Shown here: piece by piece, positions 10,948 through 21,633 of the stretch
Layout of the letters: every line of letters begins with the position of its first letter
How positions within the stretch are numbered: the stretch's first letter is position 1
Assembly: GCA_027924645.1 (NCBI GenBank)
Contig: BSBN01001150.1
Location: forward strand, 124,001 to 188,000
DNA: 64,000 bases
From: Cunninghamia lanceolata
Lineage: Eukaryota; Streptophyta; Pinopsida; Cupressales; Cupressaceae
Direction: 5' to 3'
Program-made: the position numbers and the translations under genes
The notes under the pieces: model-generated
What the model saw: only the letters and a program-made list of their open reading frames with translations
Database searches by the model: none
What the model was told of the DNA's origin: nothing

Positions 10948-13458
10948 ATGGCTTCTGCAAGTGGAACTAGAGGTAGAAGAACCGGTGGCAAACCTAAGGA
11001 CCCTTGCTGGAAACATGGGACACCGGGTCCAAAGTGAGGAGATGTCATTTGTATCCATTGCACTAAACATATGTCCGGAGGCATTAATCGACTTAAATAC
11101 CACCTTGCACAGGTCCCTTGCAATGATGTTGAGGTATGTGACAGCTCCTGTGGAGGTTCAGAGGGAGGCACACGTCCTCCTTATGGATTATCAACGAAAG
11201 AAAGAAGCTAAAAAGAGAGCAGCAGAGGCAATGGCAGCCCCAAACCGAGATTTGAGTTCTACAGGGTCAGATTAGAGAGGTGTAACTGTAGAGGCCTCTT
11301 CTACGCCTTCCATTGGGCCATAGATATGACGATCAGGGAAAGGGCTTGATAGCTTTTTTGATCCTCGGAACATTCCTGGTGCGCAACCTTCATTGGATGG
11401 TCTTGCAAATACATGGAATAGAGAGGTGCATCGTGAGGCAAAGTTGGCATGTGCACGATTTTGGTACTACAACAATATTCCCTTCAATGTCGCTTCGAGT
11501 CCTTATTGGGAGCACTTGGTCACTGCATTGATTGTGGCAGGTAAGGGGTTCAAGGCCCCAAGTCGTCATGAGTTGAGTGGCCCATTGTTGCAGGAGGAGG
11601 TCGAACACACACATCTACTAGTACAGGATCAGAGGAAGATTTGGGAAAGAAAAGGCTGCACTATTTTATCTGACGAATGGACAGATGGCAGGAACAGGAC
11701 TCTCATCAATTTTTTAGTGGCTTCAACGGGGCAGCTAGTCTTTTTAAAGTCAGTTGATGCCTCCAATCAAATAAAAAATGCAGAAACCTTGTGCAACATG
11801 TTGGATGAGGTGGTGATGGAGGTGGGAGTGGAAAATGTCGTCCAAATAGTGACTGACAATGCAGCCGCATATGTGGCAGTCGGTAGACTTCTAGAGGTGA
11901 GGCATCCAACCATTTTATGGAGCCCTTGTGCTGCCCACTGTATTGACCTTCTTCTTGAGGACATTGGAAAAATAAGCTGGGTGAAGAATGTGGTTGAAGA
12001 GGCAAGAAATATCACAAAATACATCTACAACCACACATGGGTCCTAAATCTTATGAGAGAGTACACTGGGGGCAAGGAGCTCACACGATCAGGAGTCACA
12101 CGCTTTGCCACTAATTTCCTTACCTTGCAGAGTATAGCAGCATTATTGCCCCACCTTAGGCGCATGTTTGTGGCCGAAAGGTGGATAGAGAGTCCTTATC
12201 ATAGGAAGCCGGAAGCAGAGAGGGTTGGGAAGGCAGTTTATGATGCTGGCATGGAAAAAGCCATGGAGGAGATCATCAAGGTAAGTTTTCAAACACTAAT
12301 TTTTATTTATTTATTTATTTGCTAATGTTAAAATTTGCTGATTTTGTAAAAAAAATATATTTATATTTGTTGAATTTCAATTACTATAATTCTTTAATTT
12401 TATTTTCATCCACTATTGATTTAGGTGTCAGAATCGTTGCTTAGGGTTCTACGATTGGTGGATGGGGATAAAAAACCCATGGGGTATCTATATGAGGCCA
12501 TGGATAAGGCCAAAGAGGCCATTCAACATTTGTATGGGTCGAATAAAACAAAATTTGAAATTTGAACCCATATGGCGCATTATTGATCGGAGGTGGAATC
12601 GACAACTCCACCAACATATACATGCTACTGGTTACTATTTGAACCCCGCATTTTTCTTCTCCTCTTCATTCAAAGCAGATGTAGAGGTTAAGCTTGGCCT
12701 GAACACATGCATGGAGAGTTGGTCTTTGATGATAACCTTCGAGACATCATACTCGATGAGTTACAGGCCTATAAGAATGCGGATGGGCCTTTTTTTTCTT
12801 CAAGAAGTGCCATTCGTAGGAGATCCACTCTGCAACCAGGTAAAAAACATATGTTTATTTTTCATTTACTATTTATTTTAATTTTTAAGTTTACTAAAAT
12901 CCTTACAAAGCTATAAATGTTATCCTTGCAGATTTATGGTGGGATGATTATGGTTCCTCAACGCCTAATCTTCAAAAGATAGCCATCCGAATTTTATTCC
13001 AGCCTTGTAGTGCATCCAGTTGTGAGCGCAATTGGAGTGTTTTTGAGGCCATTCACACAAAGAAGCGCAATAGGTTGACTCAAAAGCGCTTGAATGACCT
13101 TGTCTATGTGCGGTACAACCTTCAGTTGCATGAGAAGAAGGTAGAAGGCCAAGAATCATATCAGGCATTGGACCTTGACGACATTGATCCATATTCAGAT
13201 TGGATTGCTGAGGATGTTGATGTTGATCCATCACTTGATGATGATGATATAGCTTCTATGGAGAGGGATACAACTGAATGGCAAGCAAATGTCGCAGCAT
13301 ATGACGATTCAGAGACAGAGTCAAATGATATTGATGTGCCATCAGGGGTGGGTTCCTCACATGTACTGCTTGATCCTATAGATGAGGAACTTGTTGAGCA
13401 TACCCCGGTTATACTAGCCACTTCCGCACCACCCACACAGAGAAACAATGAGCTTTAG
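10948..13458 (+). pseudogene. hAT transposase (BED finger, DUF659, hAT dimerization), three or more exons
   Basis: Exon 1 starts MASASGTRGRRTGG at 10948. It reads a BED finger (DPCWKHGTPGPK, a TGA at 11036, CIHC, RLKYHL) and a linker, with at least one frame change before 11393. The open segment 11393-12280 is DUF659/RNase H-like: ILSDEWTDGRNRTL, IVTDNAAAYVAVG, CAAHCIDLLLEDI, GVTRFATNFLTL. Splice sites look good: GT at 12281 to AG at 12424, and GT at 12840 to AG at 12931. Exon 2 is frameshifted near 12565. The last exon (12932-13458) holds the dimerization domain (CSASSCERNWSVFEAIHTKK) and an acidic tail. The protein would cut and paste hAT DNA; the stop and shifts suggest it is dead. Confidence 0.85.
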
Positions 13459-14168
13459 TCATAGAAGAAATTTATGATTTAGATTTTCTAGTGATGATGG
13501 AACTCTTTTTTTGGTCTATGATATGTATTATCAAACTGGAATTTCATATGTATTCAAAGGTTGAACTCTTTTTTTTGTCTATGATATGTATTAAACTCTT
13601 AATTTTGATTTATATATGAAGGAAATCAGCAATGCATTCTACAATTTAAGAAATGTGTGTTTTTTAAGAATATTTTCAAAAAATTATGCATTTTAAAATG
13701 TTCGATAAATTTACCGAGTTTTTCCCCGAGTTTTTGCCGAGTCCTGAGTTTTTAAAAATTTTGGGTCTGTTGAGTTATTGCCGAGTCTGAGTTTTTCAAC
13801 TATGGACTTAAACCGACTGCCGGAGGAGCTGCTGACGGGGTGCCACGTGGCACCTTCCTATTAGCCACATTGGATGCCACATGTCAAAACATGATTGATC
13901 CACATTTTTGCCACATCACCTGCACTTGCCACATCAACATGCTAACACCATGTTGACGGCATCATTGTACTGCCATGTCATTATGCTAACATCAGCATGG
14001 TCAACCCTTTTACCATACAACTTTGACTAGCCGTAACTTCTACATAGGAGCTCTGATTCAGGGGAAACAAGCAGCGTTGGAATCATGGCGACGAGCTCTT
14101 CGATTTGGTGATGATTTCTGGAGCATTTGGAACACTTCAATTTTTGGTGAAAATATCCACCTGGATCA

Positions 14169-14173
14169 GCTTT
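14169..14173. repeat. Target site duplication, right copy (gcttt)
   Basis: Directly follows the LTR terminus GATCA and matches 2268-2272. Confidence 0.85.
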
Positions 14174-15000
14174 AAAAGCTCACGTAGATAAAGATAAAAG
14201 AAACTTTATTAAAGCAAAGTCATGCAACCTACAATGAAGTAAAGTGAAGTTTTATTCCTCACGCTTTATTCTTCACGCCTTAAAACAAAGAGATAGCTAA
14301 AACAAACAAAAGAGGTGAACATGCAGCAAGTGGAGCCGATTTTTGCATGGATAAGAGGCAGAACAGCAAAGTAGAGGCGGCTTTTATTTTTCCTAGGTTT
14401 TTGCACAACAGAGGGGAGATTTAGCTCACCAGCAGCAAAAAAGAATTAAAACAATGACAGAGATAGAAAAGTGGCTTCATCACCAACAGAGTTTTGCAGC
14501 CCTTTGATGACTGGTCTTCTCCGAATCAACTGAATTCGATGCACTGTGCTCTCGAGCCCTTTTTGTGTCTTCATTTCGACTCACCAATGAAGGGAAGATG
14601 GTTGTTTCTGTGCCATTGTTTTTCTGTTTGAGATGATTCTTCTCTTCTTTTCTTCAGACCTGGGCCTTTATTTTGTAAAACCGAGACTTTCAAATCTTAT
14701 GCAACTGAATGATTATGTGTTGGGCACTTTTCCTTCATTGTATCTGTGTTTATCCTGTTCCTTATTTTACAAATCCTGTGCACATTTAATCCTCTGTGAG
14801 TTGGAAGTTTATGATTGGTATGTTGCTATGTTAGATAGGTTTCATTTTCAAGTTTCCTCCTCTTTTCTCCCCAACAATCTGAAAACGATTTCATTGAAAA
14901 TCTAATGAAGAGTTGGCTTCTAAAATCACAGAGGTTATCTCAATCCGCAAAGTCCCACATTTCGAGATTTCCCATTGTTATTAGTGAAATACCAATTTTA
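14174..15000. other. Unassigned flank between the gypsy element and the second hAT copy
   Basis: AT-rich sequence with stretches such as caaagtcatgcaacc and a 90-codon plus-strand ORF (14633-14905) without recognisable motifs. Nothing could be assigned; its last part may be a decayed 5' portion of the second hAT copy. Confidence 0.35.
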
Positions 15001-15002
15001 CC

Positions 15003-17107
15003 ATCAACAGTAGGCATTACTCATTGTGATGCCAAGCCCTGTGAGAATACCATAGAAGAGATAAAATGAGAGATGAATGCACACCTTGCCTTGATGGAAG
15101 AGAAAAACGAGGGAGAAGACAAAAGTAGCCATAGTAGCATCCATAGCTAGTGCTCATGCTCCTCATATGCAAGCTGAAACGGATGAAGATACGACATTCA
15201 AAGGCATATTGGGCTTCGCTCACGGTCCATGCTTACGAACCACATCCACCTCATCTACTTAGAGTAGAGTGCCTACACAGACACCACATAGCTTTTTTGT
15301 ACCTAGAAACATACCTGGAGCACAACCGTCATTGGAAAATACAAGGTGGAACAAGGAGGTGCACCGAGAAGTAGATAAGGTGTGTGCCAGTTTTTGGTAT
15401 TTCAACAACCTTCCCTTCAATGTGGCAAAGAGCCCGTATTGGGAGAATTTGGTAACTGGATTGGTAGTTGCAAGAAAAAGCTACAAGGCACCCTCTCCAA
15501 AAATCTTAAGTGGGAAGTTGGTTGTGGATGTTGTTGAAGATGCAAAGTTAATTGTGGAAGAACGAAAGAAGCAATGGTGAAAGTTTGGATGCACTATTCT
15601 TTTAGATGGGTGGACGGATGGAAAGAACCGCACCCTTATCAACTTTTTGGCAACTTCAAATGGCGAGTTAATTTTTTTTATGTCAGTTAATGCCTTTGAC
15701 AAAGTGAAAAATGCAGAAACTTTGAATGTAATGTTGGAGGAAGTTGCCTTAGAGATGGGCATAGAGAATGTAGTCCAAATTATAATTGACAATGCAGTAG
15801 TGTATGTGGCGGTTGGGAGATTTCTCTAGGAGAGGCATCTATCACTCTTTTGGACCCCTTGCGTAACACATTGCCTTGACCTTCTTTTGGAGGACACAAG
15901 CAAAATTGATTGGGTGAGATCATTTGTAGAAGACAAGAAACATAACAAAATATATGTATAATCATCCTTAGGTTTTTAGATTGATGAGAGATCACACCAA
16001 AGGGAAAGAGTTGATGTGATTGGGTGTCACAAGGTTTGCAACGATTTCCCTAACATTGCAAAGCGTTATTGGTTTGTTGATTTCTTTGAAACAAATGTTT
16101 GTGAGTCAAGCATGGCTAGACTCATCATATGCAAAGAAACCTAAAGGAGAGAGGATCGCAAGGATAGTCTTTGATAATCTCTTTGCACAAAGAGCTACAA
16201 AGATTGTCAAGGTAACCTCAAAATTTCGATTTAAAACTTAAATTTAATCTTTTATTTTTAAACTTTAAAAGTATTTACTTTCATTATAAATTTATAACGT
16301 TAATTTGTTTGTATTTGTAGGTGTTGGAGCCATTGGTTAGAGCTCTGCGTTTGGTAGATGGGGATCAAAACCCAATGTGGTACATTTATGAGGCCATGGA
16401 TAGGGCCAAAGAGTCCATCCAAAACTATTACAAGGGGGGCAGACTCAAATTTAATCCCATTCTGGGGATCATTGATCGAGGGCAGAACGATTAACTCCAC
16501 CAACCCATTCATGCAGCAAGGTACTTCTTCAACCCCAATTTTTTATGTTCAAATAGCTTCACAGATCCTAATGGGGAGGTTATGGAGGGCCTCATGACAT
16601 GCATTGAGAGGATAACACCCAAGGTTGAGGAGAGAGACCTCATTATTAAATAATTGTAGAATAATAGGACTAGCAAGGGAAGCTCTCTTCTTCGGTACTA
16701 GCTATCCAAGGAAGAAACACTCAGTCACCAAGTAACAAAAATTGGAGTCTTTACATGCATCTTACAAGTTACAAATATCAAATTTACAACTATTGATAAA
16801 ATATGGTTTGCTTACTAACTCTTAAATTTCTTATTTTGTAGGTTCTTGGTGGGGAGATTGAGGTTGAAATACCGCAAATCTTCAAAGATTAGTCCTCCAC
16901 ATTTTGTATCAACCTTGTAGTGCTTTTGACTATGAGCGCAATTGGAGTTTGTTTGAGGCCATTCATATGAAGAAGCCGAATAAGTTAACTCAAAAACACA
17001 ATGACCCGGTCTTTGTACAATACAACCTTCAGCTTCGCACAAGAAAGGTGGAGGACAAATCAGAGGAGGTCATTGATTTGGATGGCATTGATCCTTATAA
17101 GAATTAG
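15003..17107 (+). pseudogene. hAT transposase remnant
   Basis: Readable pieces follow the order of the copy at 10948-13458: linker (CDAKPCENTIEEIK), NIPGAQPSLENT, ASFWYFNNLPFNVAKSPYWE, LDGWTDGKNRTLINFL, IIIDNAVVYVAVGRFL, HCLDLLLED, GVTRFATISLTLQS, then an intron (GT 16212 to AG 16320), LVRALRLVDGD, and the dimerization part (YERNWSLFEAIHMKK) ending at 17107. Several stops and frame changes are present (for example near 15580 and 15829), more than in the first copy. It is related to that copy but clearly diverged, so it is a separate insertion, not a duplicate. Not functional. Confidence 0.8.
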
Positions 17108-17326
17108 CCAGGGCAGGATGAGGAAACCCCATTGTTTACTGTAGATGAGATTCTTGACTTTGAAAGGTAGGCAATGGAGGATGTGGCTGTAACAGAAGTA
17201 GGAGCTATTGGATTGTCATTGGATGACATTAATGAGGCAGAGGAGGAGTCAGTGCCATCTAGCAACAAGATTGAGGTGGAGCTAGAGCCACAAGCACTGC
17301 CTTCTATGTTGAGCGAGGGGCAACGA

Positions 17327-19099
17327 TGTAACGACCCACACTAATTTTTTAAAAAAATTTTGCTACAAGAAGATCCAAATAAAATCCTCATATTTTTTGA
17401 ATATCAAGATCCTAGTGTGGGCAAGGTGAGAGCATACGGTGTTTGGACAACTATCTATTTGAATGGATGTACTACTAAAAGTAAAGGTGGCAAGCCAACC
17501 AGAAGCATACTGGCGGTAGAGCCGAACCAAATCTACATCTCTTCGGTGCACAAGTATGCTTGAAAATGCAAAGCCATTGGCAGATTCTCACAAGTTTGAT
17601 TGCTAAGCAGACTTGATAAACTTTAAAATGGGCTATGAAAAGCAACTGGGTCTAGTGGTGAACCGACCAAGATCTTCAATGTTGACACTTGAAATGCACA
17701 TAATTGATGGTAAACCATCCAGTTTTACAATATGATCATCATGTTATGCAAGTATGTTTTGGCAGTATTACAATGAGTATGCAATATGAACTACTGCAGA
17801 TTATATTGAAAAGAAAACCAACTGCAATACATTGAAAGATACTATTCTACTCAGAAAACACCACGGCTGCAACACAAGGATTAGTCCAAAAATGACTAGA
17901 AAACAACAAACTATGATTACTGAACTGAAACTGTAAGTAATCTGCTATGCTAAAGTCTGAGATTGAACTGAAAGTCTGATTTTTTAGTCTGTGACTAGCA
18001 CCCCACACTGTTGCACTTCAAAAATGAACTATACGGATCATATGGGTGAAGGTACAACACCCCAAAGAACCCAACTTACTGCTGTAGGAATTAACAGAGT
18101 TATACAACCCTTGAAAACAATAGTATAGCCATCCAAAGATCCATCAAAATCAACAACACTCCCAGTTCAAACCGTACGACTCAAGGGAAATAAGCATTTT
18201 TCACCAATATACAACAATGACTCAAACATGGAGTCTCATGCCTCACAAGAAAAGAGTACAAATTGTCTAAGGTCTGTACAACTAGAAGGTGCTCATGGTA
18301 CAACTGAATAGGGAGTTGAATACTCAATAAACAGGGTTGCGTCTTGGTCAAAGTCACTCACGCCTCCCTTCCAACAATCTACGGACTATCAAACATAATC
18401 TAATTAGCAATACGACATGTTCAATGAACAAAAGAGTTAGCAAGGCCCTCATTAAATTTGTACGGCCAACATAACATCCACAAGGTTGCGTCCCAAAAAG
18501 ATACTAGCACAAGAAAATACTAAGATTTCACTCTACAATCAAAACACATAAAAACTCTCCATGATAAACTAAAAAACTGGAAATTCTTCACCTATTCAAC
18601 ACACAAGTGATTTTTGGATGAAATCACACAAACCAGCTAGAAGGGTTTTCGTCCCTGAAATTGGATTCACCAAAGGGTTTTCGTCTTCAGGGAAATGGAA
18701 GAAATCACGTTCATTCTTTAGAGCAAATAAAATGAATTAGCCAAAAGAAGTTTTCTAAAGACTAACCTCCCTTCTATAACTTTTCAGAAAATAAAATAAA
18801 ATAATTTCTTTTTTGCTCACCTATCTCTCCAAAATAATAAAAACATAATAAATTGTCTTGATGACTACCTTTTTGCATCTTGGAGCTAGCGACATTTTAT
18901 CTGCACAACTAAAAAACAACCTTTTTAAATAATTAAATATAAGTTGTTAATTAAAATATAACTCAAAAGCACTTTTTGACAACTTAATTTAATTATTTAA
19001 CTATTTTTCCTATTTCCACCACCCCAATAGCCTACAAGAAAATTTCGGAAAATAGACTAAGGGTCACCAACAACTTATACTTGAGAAGGGGGCATTACA
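17327..19099 (+). mobile_element. Solo LTR (TGTAAC...ATTACA), 1773 bp
   Basis: It begins TGTAACGACCCACAC and ends GGGGGCATTACA, giving TGTAA/TTACA inverted ends. Flanks are aacga and agtga, matching three of five bases. No coding domain, primer binding site or second LTR is seen. The interior shares words (ggttttcgtc, gtacggcc) and end structure with 21634-23049. It sits in the tail of the second hAT copy. Confidence 0.6.
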
Positions 19100-19393
19100 A
19101 GTGAAGTGCAAGGATTAGAACCTTTCCTCAAATTTTCACTAGACTAGGGAGGAGGAAGATGTAAAATGTTGTAATATGCAATTTATGAATTATGATGATG
19201 AATTTTAAAGGCAATCATCATAAATTCATAATAGTTACTAGCTAACTATTGTATCAGGGTTCTGCATTATGATGCGATTTTGTACTCAATTTGTATTCTA
19301 ATGATTAAAATCTCATATAAAACACTTTTGTACTCATTGGATACATTTTTTAATTGAATTTTGCAAAAAAATTGTGTTTTTAAAGAAATTAGG

Positions 19394-20240
19394 CATAGTT
19401 GCATGGAGATGCGCACCCTGACCCCTGGTGCGCACCTCCGAGACGAGGATGTGACTCCCGTCTCCGAGACGTAGGAGAGATGTCCCGTCGTCTCAGGAGA
19501 CGCCGAGCCACACACCCCGTAAGACTCCCAATACCGCCCACAAATTTTAGGGCACTTAAACAATTAAAAGGGAAAAATAAAAGTTTTGTAGTTGTTTTCA
19601 TTCACGCCACCTCCACCCATGACGCTCACCCACAACACCTCCTCCCACGACAGATCTATGCCACGATATCCATATCACAAGGAGAAGCATAGTCTTTTTC
19701 TATTTGTCGAAATAGAGGGACTTGGCGGATGGAACTCCCATGACGCATACCCATAGGAGGTTCAAGGAATATGCCGATAGGAACAACCGAGGAGTTTAGA
19801 AATTTTTCCGGTGTGAGACAATTCTGAGCACTATAATGCTCACATATAAAAGCCTATCGGCTAATTACAATTAAGGTTCATCATCTTCGGTGCCATAGAA
19901 TAGAAAGCTTAAAAAGCAATCTAAAATGCTTAAAGCCTTAAACCCACTTATATAATTATTAATTACAGTTTATAAATTATTAGAACTATTAATTATTAAT
20001 TTGTTATATATATATGTTAAAATTAAAAATTAACATTATATGTGTGTTAATATTAATAAATTTATTTATTAATATATATTTATATATATAAATATATTAA
20101 TATATATTTATTATTTATTAATATTATATATCTTAATATTCACACACACACACACACATATATATAATTGGTCTCCAAGTACCCTTGTCTCCTTTTTTTC
20201 AAAAAATACCGGTACCAGTACCAGTCTCCGTGCAACTATG
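19394..20240. mobile_element. Non-autonomous hAT element, 847 bp
   Basis: Inverted ends catagttgcatggag and, at the other end, ctccgtgcaactatg; flanks aaattagg (19386-19393) and aaattaag (20241-20248) match at seven of eight positions, the length expected for hAT. The left part is rich in gagacg/cgtctc words. No transposase is encoded. It lies in the tail of the second hAT copy and probably used a related transposase. Confidence 0.65.
20141..20158. repeat. (CA)9 microsatellite
   Basis: Dinucleotide run in the first duplicated unit, followed by a short TA run. Confidence 0.9.
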
Positions 20241-20527
20241 AAATTAAGTAATTTTTCAAGTTATTGAGTTTTTTGCCAAGTTTTTGCTGAGTTGCAAGTT
20301 TTGGGTCTACTGAGGTTTTGCCGAGTAGGAGTTCGAGTTTGCGAAATATGTTATCAATAGAGAATAAATTGTCCATTGGTTTTTCACAAGCCTCATTGGG
20401 TTTTGTAGCTATGTAGTGGCAATGGCCAAGGAACTTTAATACGTATTTTGTGTTTCAAAGATTGGATGATATTGGCCAAAATTATATATGTATATATTTA
20501 TTATTTATTAATATTATATATCTTAAT

Positions 20528-20530
<3 letters not shown>

Positions 20531-20560
<30 letters not shown>
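20531..20560. repeat. (CA)15 microsatellite
   Basis: The same locus in the second duplicated unit, six repeats longer, showing change since the duplication. Confidence 0.9.
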
Positions 20561-20568
<8 letters not shown>

Positions 20569-20885
20569 ATTGGTCTCCAAGTACCCCTGTCTCCTTTTTT
20601 TCAAAAAATACCGGTACCGGTACCAGTCTCTGTGCAACTATGAAATTAAGTAATTTTTCAAGTTATTGAGTTTTTTGCGAAGTTTTTGCTGAGTTGCAAG
20701 TTTTGGGTCTACTGAGGTTTTGCCGAGTAGGAGTTCGAGTTTACGAAATATGTTATCAATAGAGAATAAATTGTCCATTGGTTTTTCACAAGCCTCATTG
20801 GGTGTTGTAGCTATGTAGTGGGAATGGCCAAGGAACTTTAATATGTATTTTGTGTTTCAAAGATTGGATGATATTGGCCAAAATA

Positions 20886-21290
20886 TTTATAATTTAATTG
20901 TAGGACTGATGAAAGATACATTGGTTCTAATTTTTAGACAAAATTTGAGAGAAAGGTTATTTTCAATGGTAAATGTGTTATTTATTTTGTGTATATTGTA
21001 GTTTATAATTGTTTTTTCTAAATCTTATTCACATATGAAGTGGTAAATGTGCCATTTATTTATTTCATCTATATTTTAGTTTATATTTGTTTTTATTTTC
21101 AAAGTTTTATTTATATTTGTTTTTGTTTTCAAAATTTATTCATATTTTTGAAAGCTAACCAAATAAATTAACAAATAAATAAATTGCATATTATGTTTCT
21201 ATAACTCTAGTAAATAAACTTCAAATACCTTCAATTTTATTTCTACTTCTTAATATTTTATTTCAAAACCTCCTTTTAGAATGTGGTTTC
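20886..21290. other. AT-rich unassigned stretch
   Basis: T-rich sequence with repeated gtttttattttcaaa words. No gene or element was recognised. Confidence 0.4.
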
Positions 21291-21293
21291 AAG

Positions 21294-21633
21294 AAAAAGG
21301 TTTAGGCTCCCTTTTTTTTATTGAGGGCAAAAGATAGGGTTTTTGAAAGGGCCCTAACCCTTTTGTACAAAACAAGAAAGATAGGTCAATGAAGTCCAAC
21401 CAATATCAAGGAACATGGGACAAGCAGTAAAAAGACTACAAAACATCAACAAACCATCAACACGACTACCTAAGGGGCTGAACACAAGAAACAAAGGGCA
21501 TATAGCCCATGAACCACAAAAGACCAGCCATATCAAGGTGGTTTGAAACCAAAATGTTCCAAGGAGCACTGAACAACCCCTTCCAATGGATCCTTAAACA
21601 ATTTTTTTTCCTAGCTGGATTCTCAATTTTAAT
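21294..21633 (-). mobile_element. Possible LINE 3' end
   Basis: On the minus strand the segment ends in gggttagggccctttc followed by caataaaaaaaa, the form of plant LINE tails (a short unique 3' UTR, then an A-rich end). No reverse transcriptase could be read, and the sequence is interrupted at 21634 by a solo LTR. The call rests only on the tail. Confidence 0.3.

Larger units (their letters stand above)
9736..13804 (+). mobile_element. hAT superfamily DNA transposon nested in the right LTR
   Basis: Near-identical inverted ends (tagttgaaaaac at 9738-9749 and its complement at 13791-13802) enclose a BED/DUF659/hAT-dimerization transposase gene and subterminal repeats. The 3' end carries repeated gccgagtttttg words also found at the second hAT copy. 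An 8-bp duplication could not be read cleanly. The uninterrupted left LTR happens to carry agttgaaacc at the same site, so the exact edges are uncertain by about 10 bp. Confidence 0.8.
2273..14168 (-). mobile_element. Ty3/gypsy LTR retrotransposon, gag-deleted, with nested insertions in both LTRs
   Basis: This is one minus-strand element. The LTR ends are TGATC...GATCA and the outer 5-bp duplication is gcttt. Removing the nested insertions gives a left LTR of about 1312 bp (2273-2605 joined to 5155-6133). The internal region is only 6134-8894: a polypurine tract, integrase with a chromodomain-like tail, RNase H and reverse transcriptase. Gag, protease and the primer binding site are missing. 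The coding order and C-terminal tail fit a chromovirus-type element; lineage assignment would need a tree. Confidence 0.85.
8895..14168 (-). repeat. 5' LTR of the first gypsy element (right copy, truncated and interrupted)
   Basis: It matches the left LTR from position 2346 onward, so about 73 bp of its inner end are missing along with the primer binding site. It is interrupted by the hAT element 9736-13804 and ends CACCTGGATCA at 14168, followed by the duplication gcttt. Confidence 0.8.
15000..20350 (+). mobile_element. Second hAT copy, decayed and interrupted
   Basis: Homologous to 11100-13804. The coding remnant is at 15003-17107. The tail resumes at 19100 after a solo LTR, is broken again by the non-autonomous hAT at 19394-20240, and ends in the same kind of gccgag/gagttt 3' terminus near 20350. 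The 5' end is not recognisable. Because the tail is duplicated, a second copy of the 3' terminus lies near 20752. Confidence 0.6.
20101..20885. repeat. Tandem duplication, two units of about 390 bp
   Basis: Units 20101-20482 and 20491-20885 match along their length, with about eight substitutions by eye in some 330 bp outside the microsatellite. The unit includes the right end of the non-autonomous hAT, its flank, and the 3' terminus of the second hAT copy. Confidence 0.85.

Noticed and set aside
14633..14905. 90-codon plus-strand ORF
   Set aside because: Hydrophobic low-information sequence with no motif, in transposon flank.
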